Origin: Lutjanus erythropterus
Lineage: Eukaryota > Chordata > Actinopteri > Lutjaniformes > Lutjanidae
NCBI GenBank assembly: GCA_020091685.1
Contig: CM034613.1
Coordinates: 17,070,932 to 17,134,931, forward strand
Length of the DNA: 64,000 nucleotides
Reading direction: 5' to 3'
Below the pieces are notes generated by a model. That model saw nothing but the letters and a program-made list of their open reading frames with translations. It was not told the DNA's origin and did no database searches. Both the position numbers and the translations under genes were made by a program. This document shows, in pieces, positions 10,801 through 21,076 of this stretch; positions within the stretch are counted from its first letter, which is position 1; every line of letters starts with the position of its first letter.

Positions 10801-12891
10801 GTCCGCAAAGCCCGAGCAAATAAGGGCAAAAACATTCGCCGCATGCACTCCGATAGCACTCTGCTGGACAAGATGCGCCTTAAAGACTCCTTATATGAGA
10901 GCCAGGCCAGCAGTAAGGCAGAGCGCAAGAAGGACAAAAAACTGAAAAAGTTGTCACTGGGTTCTGCCATGACGGCAGCAGACAGTGGCAGCAGCGAAGG
11001 TGAGAAAAGAGCCCGCATTAAGCGCAGCAAAAACTCAAAACAGCCAAAAGCAAAGAAGCTCAAAAGTTCAACTGCTCAAAGCGAGACAGACTCTGAGGCA
11101 CGGCATGCACATACAGAGGTACGACCCATCAGAGAGGACATGGCGGTTCACGGGGGCTCCACCCCAAGCATGCAGGGGCTGGGGAAGATGCAGGGAGACG
11201 AGTCCATGAGAGAAGCAGAGATGAGCTCGAGTGAGGGTGAGACCTGGATCGCAGATGAAGACATTATGGTGGAATCAGGTATGACATTATGCTTTTGTCC
11301 TCCAAAATATTTTAAAGGGCCAGTGTGTAACATTTACGGAGATGTGTTGGCAGAGTTTGACAGAAATGGGAGATGATATTCATAACTGAATTATTACATG
11401 AAAGAAATAATTGTGTTTTTGTTACCTTGGAATGAGCTTTTCATATCTACATAGAGCAAGAGTCCTCTTCCATGGAGGCTGCCATGTTTCGACTGTAGTC
11501 CATAATGGACAATTCACCACTGGCTCTAGATATCTCTAAATACCGTCTTTTGCATTTTACTGCTGCAGTTTCTCATACCAGGGTTTCGGCAAGTCCTTAA
11601 AAGTCTAAATTCCAATTATCTTTTAGGCATTAAAATGCCTTAAATATGATTTTGAAAGGTCTTAAAAATGGATTGGATTATGACGTTAACATCCCTTTTA
11701 TAAAGTTGCATTAATGTGTCTGGCTTTTTATTGTTTGCAAAAAAAATAATAACAATAGTAACTACAAAATGAAACCAACATGGACTCACTCTACACTAAC
11801 AATATTAACGCCTGTGCAATGAAGTAGGGACTGATTGATATTGATATATTGGCTGATATATTCTTTATACTGAATGTGTAGAATACATAAACACACAGTT
11901 TTTGCAGTGATCCTTCAAAAGTGGCTAACATTTGTGACAAATATACAGTATGTAATGGAGGCAGGATATTTTACAGCTAAACCATAAGCTTTGCTTTACA
12001 AAATGATAACTGAGCACTGGCTCTAAACATTCGCCAGAATTTTTAATGATTACCAATAACTAGAAATGTATTTTTATTGTATTTATCCTAAATTAGGAAA
12101 AGGATCATATAAAAAATAAATTGCCGCCTGTAAACCTCACAAATAAAACCATCTGTATTATGTTTTGTAAAAAAAAACAAAAAAACGTTTTCACATTGGT
12201 GCAAAACATTTGCTGATACAATATAGACAGACAGCTGTGATCGGCTAAAATTGGGCTGAAATTCATGATGTAACAACGACAAAACAAAACCAGCATGGAC
12301 CCACTATGCACCAACATTTACTCCTGCAACTTCTATACAATGAAGACAAAGGTGAGCGGTTTCAAACCATGTTCCCTGATTATGTCATTGTGAAAAGGGA
12401 TTTTTGAAAGAATTGACATGAAATGGGTCTTAAACTGCATTAAAATTATCTTTAAAAGTCTTAAACTTAACTATTTGAAACTAGCATAAACCCAGACTCC
12501 ACACTTGGTATGGGAGTGAGATGAGGGTTGTAATATTCAAGCTCACCACTAGATGCCACTAAATTATACACACTGGTCTTTTAAATGTTGTCATTCTCTC
12601 TGCATCTAATAAGAAAATGTTTAATATCAAACTCTGTTGATTGGTGACTATCCACCAGTTATGATTTCTTCTAACTTGGTCTTCTTTATCAATTCAGGCG
12701 ATGATTCATGGGATTTGATCACCTGTTACTGCGGGAAGCCCTTCGCGGGACGGCCGATGATCGAGTGCAACCAGTGCGGCATCTGGGTGCACTTGTCTTG
12801 TGCGAAGATCAAGAAGTCCAACGTTCCCGACATCTTTTACTGCCACAAGTGCAGGGACTTGCGGCGGTCGGGACACAAAAAGGACCCCTAG
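7867..12891 (+). CDS. phf23: PHD finger protein 23
   Basis: Coding exons are 7867-7894, 9417-9448, 9562-9654, 10663-11278 and 12698-12891, giving 320 residues with a continuous frame. Mammalian PHF23 binds trimethylated H3K4 through its PHD finger and has been reported as a negative regulator of autophagy acting on LRSAM1. Diagnostic blocks are [20 protein letters not shown] (exon 3), a Lys/Arg-rich middle with [13 protein letters not shown], an acidic [19 protein letters not shown], and the terminal C4HC3 PHD finger in exon 5 (residues about 263-310: [29 protein letters not shown]). Human PHF23 is about 400 residues; the difference is mostly in the Pro/Glu-rich middle. The first ATG (MLDIMSEHQ) matches the human MLEAMAEP start. 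Teleosts have phf23a and phf23b, and I cannot tell which this is. Confidence 0.95.
10008..10578. mobile_element. TIR/hairpin element, copy 1
   Basis: It starts TTTGGATTATATGAAGTGGG and ends with the inverse type ATAATCCAAACTATCCC. TGTATGAGG-CACTTAT is shared just inside both ends. The interior holds a hairpin around 10310-10450 (AAATATTGCTTTCTCC; GCCTTG...CAAGGC with AACACAAACAAACTAAC). Related copies lie at about 25985-26545 and 28470-28990. It is a non-autonomous DNA element in phf23 intron 3. Confidence 0.65.
11312..12584. mobile_element. TTAA-flanked non-autonomous transposon (piggyBac-like)
   Basis: The element begins TTAAAGGGCCAGTGTGTAAC and ends with the inverse type ATACACACTGGTCTTTTAA. 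Both ends abut TTAA, the target duplication of piggyBac elements. No transposase ORF is present in the 1.27 kb. A second, possibly nested, repeat rich in TCCTTAAAAGTCT and AAAAGTCTTAAAC lies inside at about 11580-12490. The same type of terminus (TTTACACACTGGACCTTTAA) reappears at 60029-60048. It lies in phf23 intron 4, just before the PHD exon. Confidence 0.65.
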
Positions 12892-14400
12892 AGACGGAGA
12901 GGATGGGAAGCCCCGTTTGTGCTGTCCTCTGTGACACTTCTTTTTCTTTGATGCCTACAGCCAAAACAGCCTAAATTATCACCTGGATGGCAATTGTATT
13001 GTCACTTTGTAGGATTTCTTTTTGACAATCACAACCATTCTTATTTATCCCTCACTTTTTTCTTTTTTTTTTTTCTTTTTTTTTTTGGCTACTGTGAAGA
13101 ACTGGACAGAAGGCAACAGTGACAGTGGAGAATCATTTCTTTTTAAATAATTAATTCCTTTATTAATTGGCTTTATTGTTGTATACTGTGCTGGTGATGT
13201 GCACATATTTTCACTCTTTAACTAAAGGTGCGTTTTGTAAATTATTTCTTGAGGACATATTGACAAATCAGTGAAAATTTCTTTTTAGTGTCTCTAGGAG
13301 TCCCATTTTCAGTTTCCTCAACTTTAAATCAATGCAAGTTTGACGAAATTTACCTAAAAAGATGGACATTGTCACTCCTGTTATTTGTTAAGAAGCATGT
13401 GATGAAGGTGGGCAGCTCATTTTTTTTTTCTTTTTTAATTTTTGGATCGTATTTTTGCGATTTTTATTTGAGTTTTGGTTGTTGTTTAGGTTGTCAGTGA
13501 CGATCACTGAACTTAAAAAATGTAGAGATCTCACTCCTCTAGAATAACCGATTCATACAATCTGTTAACATTTGCTATTTTTGCATCTGAAATTGCATCT
13601 AAATTTCAAATTGCACAGACAGACAATTCTTTCGGCAGTGCACTTTTATAAAGATCAACCCTAATACCATTTCTCCTGCTTATTCTGTGGGTGGTATTTG
13701 GACTATGATTAAATCTGTACTTAGCATGTAGCTGTGTACATTCATGATTGAGCGCTTAATGTTTCTCCCTGTCTGGCTTGTTAATCGTTGATAGCCATTT
13801 ACCATGAACAACATTTACATTGATCAATATTGATGTTTTTGTTTCTTCATGTGCGTCTTTATTTTTTGTTTTTCATGTTAAAAACTCATCTGATACGAGG
13901 GGGTAACGTCACTGTTAAAGACGAATGGTTTGGCAGTGCTTTACAATATCAAAGTGGTTCTGAGGCGTGTTCATGAATGGTTGTAAAATATTTGTTTTTC
14001 TGTTTCATGTAATTGTTTATTTCTTAGCTTTCTGAGGAGCGGGGGGAGGGATTAGAGATGGCGCCCGCATCGGAGAAAGGACGTAAGATTGTCTCACATC
14101 GAGAACAAAAGTTGTAGTGTACAGAAAATAAGTTGATGCCATGCGTAGGTTGTGGCATTTTGTTTATGTTGTTTGGTTTTACCATGTGCTTTTTTTTTTT
14201 TTCTTTTGTTGGTGGGAGTGTGTTAAGTCTCCAGTAGCAGTTGCACTCTCTCGACAATTTCAATTCTGTGTACATATCCTGTTCTTTGACAACTGTACAT
14301 ATGTGAAAGTGAAGAGAGAAAATACCCAAGCAAAATCTATATTTTCTGCAGTCTATTGTTTTCTTTAATTGTAGCTTGAAAAATAAAAGTCTTTGGGAAC
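12892..14400 (+). other. phf23: phf23 3' UTR
   Basis: About 1.5 kb of AU-rich sequence lies between the phf23 stop codon and the AATAAA at 14382-14387. It contains long T tracts (around 13056-13085 and 14184-14200) and no supported ORF. Confidence 0.7.
14382..14387 (+). terminator. phf23: phf23 poly(A) signal (AATAAA)
   Basis: A canonical AATAAA is followed by a T-rich stretch. It is the last good plus-strand signal before the minus-strand peptide gene. Confidence 0.7.
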
Positions 14401-14416
14401 ATAATTAGATGTTTTT

Positions 14417-14422
14417 TTTATT
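14417..14422 (-). terminator. Poly(A) signal of the peptide-precursor gene
   Basis: TTTATT on the plus strand reads AATAAA on the minus strand, about 245 bases after the stop codon at 14665. It lies only 29 bases beyond the phf23 signal, so the two transcripts end facing each other and probably overlap. Confidence 0.6.
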
Positions 14423-14664
14423 ATTCTTTTGCACTGAAATTACAAAAAAGGACATTTAAAACAGTTAATTAGATGTTTGCACACAGCAGTCAGTGTTTGT
14501 CATGTTTGTCTTCTACCACTAGAGGGAGTTGATCGACAGGCATCTCACATGTTAGTACGGCAGTGAGTTAAATAATGAATAAATATCATGGAATATATCT
14601 TTAAAAGTTCACACATGGATTGGCATTGAGAAAATATGAGGAACTCAGTTCTTGGAGTTGCTCT

Positions 14665-16121
14665 TTACTTCCTGTAGTCGTCCCTGTGGATGTCAGGTTC
14701 ATCCTGTAACACAAACATACAGACGATCAGTTTTTCTTCCCACAAAAGTCTTAAGAAATCATCAGTGCTAAACCAGTTATACTTCATGGAAAACCTGGAC
14801 TGATTGTTGATTTATTTACTTTACCGTTTACTGCTTCACATGTATACCATATATAAACGTGTGTGTATGGAGCAGGTGGTATTTAAATTATTTAAATGTT
14901 TTTGTAATGCAGGCTGATTTTCTTTGGAAACAAGTGGCATAAAAACTACAGGGTAAAACTGAGTATAATGTTCGACAACTTGTCATGTAGAAGCTTTATC
15001 GACACTTATTTCCACTGCGTTTTTCTCCTGTGACTCACCTTTCGGTTTCGGAGACTGGACATCTGAAATCCTCCAATGGAGTCAAGAGGAGCAACCTTCC
15101 TCCTGTGGACACATCAGTAGAGGAAAGACACGCTCAGTCCAAAACACTTTAATTTATCATTAATTTAATTTCATTTACACTATACTTTGTAAAGATAACT
15201 TATTTTATTTACAAAAGCACACAAACGCAACAACAGCTAAAATATCTTGATTTTAAATAGTTTCAATTATGTTCATGTAAAAGAGAAAAAAAATGTAATT
15301 AAAGGAAACAGGATTTATCAGATAGTATTTAAAGTCTGCTTAAATTGTGACTTAATTACCTCACATTGTTCATTAGACAGTAGAGATGTAACGATACCAA
15401 AAACTTAATATACAATAATACAATGATAAAAAGTCCCCGATACGATATTTATCATGATGTATTTGTTTATTTATTTAAAACTATATTTATTGTGTTTTTC
15501 AGAACACAAGGTTTAAAGGTCGACTTACAAATAAGAAAACAAAACAAAAAACAAACAAAGGGAAACTGCATTTCTTATATAGCTGTTACACTGATTAACA
15601 TTACAATATCTTTATACATTGCAATATTCTTATTTTTTAAGTGCTCAGCAAACATCATGATAGTTGACTTTCAAGATATTTAATAAAAATGTCCCCATGT
15701 TTTAAGAAAGCTTAAAATAACAAGGTGTCTTTACCTCTTCTCATTGGCTTTACGGTTGTACTGGTACTGGTTCTGGCGTTGGACAGAAAGGTGCTCTGTT
15801 GGGGTGAGGACAGTCTCTGGATGAGAGGGGCGTCCGTCCACGTCCCTGCCCATCTCCGCTGCATCACCCACAGACAGGTCTCTCTGGTCTGAGCGGTCAA
15901 ACAGGTGGGGGAAGAGCTCCTGGTCCAGCCAGCTGACTTCCTGAGGACGATAATCACATTATAAAATAAAAGCCTGGAGGTGTTTCATCTGTGCAAACGG
16001 TGACAAAGAGTTTTAAAAGGCCTCCTACCCTTTTGTTTCTGCCTGGCAGTACAGCGGCAGATATCTCCTCCAGCAGCATGTAAAGAGCCAGGACAGGTAG
16101 CACACATCTGGAGCAAAGCAT
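14665..16121 (-). CDS. Putative secreted peptide precursor, 133 aa
   Basis: Four coding exons (16029-16121, 15735-15940, 15039-15102, 14665-14703) give 133 residues, all with GT-AG junctions. The ATG follows directly after a 3' splice site; a noncoding exon lies at 16264 to about 16300. Residues 1-23 (MLCSRCVLPVLALYMLLEEI...) form a signal peptide. The only cysteines are inside it, so the mature chain has no disulfides. Dibasic sites occur at 30-31 (KR, then EVSWLDQELFPHLFDRSD) and at 99-102 (KRRK). The second releases VAPLDSIGGFQMSSL before RNRK, leaving an acidic tail (DEPDIHRDDYRK). This is the layout of a prohormone. I do not recognise the family. APLDSIGGF weakly recalls the LDRIG core of natriuretic and osteocrin peptides, and osteocrin is also about 133 residues, but the match is too short for a claim. 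Confidence 0.8.
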
Positions 16122-16263
16122 CTGGATAGACAGGGCCAGCCAGAGTCAGTCACAGTCACACACAAGCAACTCACTTTGAAAAGAAACCAGATGCTCACCT
16201 TAAATCTTTTTTTTTTCCTCTCTCTCTGTGGAGTTCTGACCTCGAAGCTGATGATGGTCTCAC

Positions 16264-16332
16264 CTCTGTGTCTTCTGAGCTGCTGACCAGTGCGCAGGGT
16301 ATTTGTAGACATGCATCTAGGGTGGGTTTATA
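16264..16332 (-). promoter_or_regulatory. TATA box and noncoding first exon of the peptide gene
   Basis: TATAAA reads on the minus strand at 16327-16332. About 30 bases downstream lies the presumed transcription start (about 16297-16302), then a short leader ending at a donor (CAGAG|GTGAGACC; last exon base 16264). The next acceptor directly precedes the ATG at 16121. A TATA promoter with a tiny noncoding exon is typical of regulated, tissue-restricted peptide genes. Confidence 0.65.
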
Positions 16333-16976
16333 TTATGGGACCGGCATCGAGGGCTGTTTAGGCTAAGTCAGTGTGTGTGTATATGACCTCATACCAATTA
16401 CATGTGCCGCCTGGTATTGTCTTCATTAGTTTCAAACCTACAGCCACTCTTAAGAGATTTTGAGTGCTGACAACATGCCTTGACACACGTACATACATGT
16501 ACACATACACATCGTCCCACACCCTCTTCTTCTTTCCCTATGAGAGGAGATGGGAGCGAGATAAGCTCATTTTTCAGTAGCTTGCTGTTTACAGGGTTTC
16601 CTTTGGGTCATACATAACCCCCACGCTGATTTCAGCTGGTTTGCTCTCAAATGCATTTAAACTTTTTTCCTTTAATATCCTCTCATGTGTGCTATTATTT
16701 ATTTTGGACAATATAGCTGGAATAAATACCACGATAATAAGATTTTTACTAATATTTCCATATTCACAATAAGGTAAATGTTTGCAAAATTACATCTCAT
16801 CATAGCAAAATGTGGTCCTGGAGACACAGTTGTGGTTTTGACTAGAGGCTCAGTGTGGGGCAAGTTACTCAGGAAGTGTAATAAGTTACTTTTTCTGATT
16901 CTCACATTTTCCAGTTGTCAAAGTTTTGCTGTAGGTTATTCTCTAGGTTAGATTCAGGGTACGGACTCTTTTGCAG

Positions 16977-17190
16977 GAACGCCCTGATCACATTCAGACA
17001 GCTACACATTGACACCAGGAAGCTGCCCAGTACAACCACAGTCTTAAAGGCTTTGCTCAAGGGCACCTCAGTCGTGCAAGCGCTGCCTGTCACTGTCCCC
17101 ATCCAGATTTATCCTGCTGGTTGAGGGATTGAACTGACAACCTTCCAGTCACAAGCTCGCTTCTTTTACCTTTAGGCCACCACTGTCTAA
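16977..17190. repeat. SINE-like dispersed repeat, copy 1
   Basis: It opens ACGCCCTGATCACATTCA, contains TTGCTCAAGGGCACCTCAGT and ATCCAGATTTATCCTG, and ends in GGGATTGAACTGACAACCTT. A second copy with the same order of blocks lies at 31589-31800. The GGGATTGAACC-type tail recalls tRNA-like B-box sequence, but I see no full tRNA head. Confidence 0.7.
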
Positions 17191-17439
17191 CACCTCACTG
17201 CACTGACAAAAATCATTTGGCATAAAAAACATCTATATACTATAGTTACTCTGCAACCTTAACAACCAGAAAAACCATGAAACTAAGGAAAGCAAGGACA
17301 TATCTGTCATTTATACTTGATCATTATTATAAATGGTGAACAGACTTGAAGTCAGTGAACTGATCATTTAATCCATATTGATATTTGCAGGGATTCATCA
17401 TGTTTGTGTTTTAAAGGCCTTACGAGAGGCACAGAAACA

Positions 17440-17960
17440 GAGAGATCAGAGATCGTATCAGGACCCCAGTGTGTGTGGTAATCTGATAAACCTGATCACT
17501 CCGCTTCGCCCGACTTCACCGGCGGATGGCCGCCCAATCCAGACCACACACAACAGCCTCCACCCCTCCTCCGCCTGCCTGCCAGCCTGCTGCCGCTGTC
17601 TGCGGAAAACAAAACAGAGAGGAGACAGTGTAGCAGGGATGGATGGAGAGATTGGCAGAGGATGGGGCGGATGGGGAGGGGTCCGCTCGGAGCGTATGCA
17701 CATTCAGACACGTTTTCACTTTTCCTCTTTTCCCGCCCTGTCCTAATTATTGCTATTTTGGGACGCCGAGGCCCACCAAACATAGAGCTGGCGCTGATAG
17801 ATCAGCTGTGTATAAATAAACCGAGGCAAGGCTGGCAGCATGTGAGCAGGGGCAGAGGCCAGATAGGCTGCACTGATTACCTCCATTATCAGGGACAGGA
17901 CTCATTAGGAACCTCTGGCTGGGTGTGTGACTCTGTGTGTGTGTGTGTGTGTTATTTTAT
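17440..17960. promoter_or_regulatory. GC-rich candidate regulatory patch
   Basis: A 500-bp stretch of balanced base composition stands in AT-rich surroundings. It holds a homeodomain-like core beside an A/T box (CTAATTATTGCTATTTTGGG at about 17743), GATA-like sites (GCTGATAGATCAGC at 17792, CCAGATAGG at 17859) and TATAAATAAA at 17811. It ends in a (GT)n run at 17933-17952. No splice-consistent ORF was found. Enhancer function is inference only. Confidence 0.3.
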
Positions 17961-19394
17961 TGCAGTAAAGGACCAAATGTCCTCCTGAAGATGTAAACTT
18001 ACGGGAAAATCCTTCAAAATTCAGACATTTTGTTTCCTTTCACCTCTGTAAAAAAGGGTTTGGGTTTCCATTTAGGGGTAGGATTAGGATGAGGTTTAGG
18101 TAAGGCAAAGGCACTATGTGAAGCAAATTATATATATTAATCACTTTGTGAGCTTGTTAACTCTACGTAAAAGATTCAGGGCAGTTTTTCCAGGAGAATA
18201 CAAATGTTTATGCACGCTCCTGAGTGTGCAACACAAGCTAACATTAGCTTAGAAATGAAATCCACTAATTTCAGCTGAGACCGGCGCTACCCAGAGGAAA
18301 GGAAAAGACCAAAATAAGATGTGATCTTTGTCTAACATGTGTGTCTCAGAAATAAATGATCATTTTAAGCCCAATATGAGCCTTAAACCATTTTCTCATA
18401 CTTCTTAAATTCGGCTCCTGAGAAACAGCCGTTGTCTCGACTAATTTGAGCCCAATTTAAGATCTTAAAATGTTCTCTTTTTTTGGTCTCACTGCGCTGA
18501 TCTTAAATTTGTCTTAAATAATTAGCTCTTGAGATAACAAAGAGATTTACAAGAAAGCTCAGTGGTTTTAGCTGAGATCTTAGATTTATCTCAGTAGTCA
18601 AATTTAAGTTATTTTGCTCTATACTGTTAACTTCTGAGACATCAGCAAAAGATCTGCTGCTTTTCTCCTGTTTTGCTCCTTTTTCCTCTGAAGAGAGGGG
18701 GGGAATGTGGAAAAAAAAGGGACACCTTGCCAGCGACTCCAGGTGCAGGGACACAAGTCAAGTAGGGGGTCAGGGGGTCTTCCCACATGAGATTTTGAGC
18801 ATCAGACATTTAATTTCCTGCTTTCTGGTGATTTTTTTTAAGCACCGAGTTGTGCTTGGTCAGTTAGCATGGCTCTGGTAACAAATTAAGCCTGCCAGAA
18901 GCTCACTGGAAATGAGAAGTTGTAGTTTTTTTGGAGGCGGATTATGAGCTGAACTGTTTCTCAGCCTGCGACAGTGACCTCCTGTTTGCTAGGGAAAAAG
19001 GGAAAAAGGGAAAAAGTTAAGCCAACTATCCCTCTAACTGCACTTGACTACACTTTTATGAGACACCATTAAGTTATAATTAATTATATTTAAATACATT
19101 TTGTATGTAATACATACATACTCAAAATATAATGTCAGCATACTCACACAGCTCTATCTATACAGTGTTTGATATTTGCAGTTCTGAGATATGTGATTAT
19201 GTGTGTATATGTGTGTTATGATTAACGTGAAACTTTGTTTTGGATTAGCTCACCAGTTTCAGTTTCAGTTAAGAGTTGGAAAATTCACTGAAGATCCTCA
19301 AGAGTACAGTAATATGAAATTGTTTGTTTGTGTGATAAATCTGTCTGTCTCTCTCCCTCTCTGTGTTTGTGGGTGTGTGTGTTTGTGTGTGTGC

Positions 19395-19500
19395 TAAATG
19401 ACTCCTCTCGTACCCCGCCCTGGTCCACGGCCGTATAAGTACCCGCCATCGCAGCAGGGGCCAAATATAGACTCAACAGAAACGGGCCCTTCCACAAATG
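19395..19500. promoter_or_regulatory. Isolated GC-rich core with TATA-like sequence
   Basis: Within AT-rich DNA, about 100 bases contain ATGACTCC (AP-1-like), CCCCGCCCTGG, CCGTATAAGTAC (TATA-like, about 19430) and GGGCCAAATATAG about 30 bases later. This arrangement resembles a small promoter, but no exon could be followed downstream on either strand. Confidence 0.25.
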
Positions 19501-19928
19501 TGAGCAACTTCAGAAAAGATTAACAAACAAAACATTTGTCAGACTGACCTTATCCAGAAACTTCATGTAATTTCTGAGGTTTCCATTCACATGTAGTCCA
19601 AATTTTCAGAAACTTGGCCAAAGAAAATGTGAATTTATACAAATTTTCATCCACTACTGTTATGGGAAAGGTTGGTTCATCAAGATGTCTTATGGGACTT
19701 TAAGGGCTCCGTCATTTTACATCCAGGTATTTCTAGTTTTATTGATAAAAAAAACATCTACATATGATATACAACTGTGTTTGTCAAGTCAATATGTCCT
19801 CTGTTAAAATGTAGAAAATAGTATGCAGTGATCTTTTACATTTTCTTATATAATGTTTTTTTTATATATTGACTTGGATTTATATAAAGCTGCAAATCAA
19901 TTCTGGCCACTATGGGCAATGTTTAATG

Positions 19929-19958
19929 TTTAATTTAATTTAATTTAATTTAATTTAG
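19929..19958. repeat. (TTTAA)n microsatellite
   Basis: About six copies of TTTAA stand in a row. Confidence 0.85.
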
Positions 19959-21076
19959 TTATATTAGTTTCATTCAATGCAATTTAATTTGCAGGACAGG
20001 TTATTCTATTTGGGTTTAATGTGGTTTATAGTCATAATTTATAAAAGAAACATGTCAGAGTGTCAGCTAGCTAATTCAACATTAGCCTTTTGGCTACTAT
20101 CTAAATTTAGTTTAGATATGTTTAGGCTATTTTATATTGCTTTAAAACAATTTCTTATTAGATTTAAGCAACTTCAGTTACTGCCACTACTATTACCAAT
20201 CACCAATATATTTATATAATGTTAGTTTTCAGGTAGGACTCCTGTGCTTCCAGTTTATACATCTACTTTTGAGAGGGAAATACCGTTGTTGTTTTTTTAT
20301 ACTCCCTTTTTTAGCCTACTGTTTTTAATGGCATCTTCTAAAATCTTAACTAAAATAAAAATATTTAACTCCAACAGTACTACTACTACTGCAGAAGTTT
20401 TACTTTAAACTAAGTAGAGTAGCTGAAGTACTGTACTTAAACTCTATTTTGACATACTTGTACTTGAGGGAAATACTGCACTTTTCTATTAACTTCATTT
20501 ATTTGACAGCTATAGTAACTGATAATATTTTGCAGAAAAAAAACATTATATAGTTTAGTACTATACCACCATTAATATACAATCTCTCAATATCGCAATT
20601 TGTCTCGACAGTTAGTGATAAAAATTATAATAATACAACACTGAAGGCAACAATTTTCATAATTAGTACTTTTACTTTTGATACATTGTACATTTTTCTG
20701 ATAACACTTCTGAACTAATGTAACAATTTGAAGCGTGTTTGGTAAACTGTACTGACAGCATGTGTCTGTCATTAAAGAAGGTACTGACGCCCTCTGGTGG
20801 TCGTTGCTGACATGATGTTTAACAGACGAGCCCCTCCCTCCTGCAGCCTGCATGAACTGATAATAAACATGTTCCCATTTTCACAGCACAGGACCCAATA
20901 TGTCCGACGATGGCTGCCAGTGCGCAACTAGAACAAGTAGAGACGGTGAATCCATACAGAAATATGTAAAAAATAGTGCGTACATTTACATGTGGGTCTG
21001 TGGGACATCATGGCAGCAGACTGAAACCTTAAGAAAGGTCGTCTGAGTTTGAAAGGGGGAGGAGAATATAAATGAA

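Larger units (their letters stand above)
16333..20900. other. Intergenic region without gene model
   Basis: No splice-consistent coding frame was found. It contains a SINE-like repeat (16977-17190), two GC-rich patches (17440-17960 and 19395-19500), AT-rich inverted repeats (about 18350-18610), a (GGGAAAAA)3 tract at 18991-19016 and a (TTTAA)n microsatellite near 19929-19958. Confidence 0.6.

Noticed and set aside
17100..17190. tRNA-like GGGATTGAAC tail
   Set aside because: No cloverleaf could be drawn; it is the end of a dispersed repeat found again at 31589-31800.
19285..19497. Minus-strand 70-codon frame with signal-peptide-like start
   Set aside because: It runs through a (CACA)n-type low-complexity tract, with no splice partner and no plausible mature protein.
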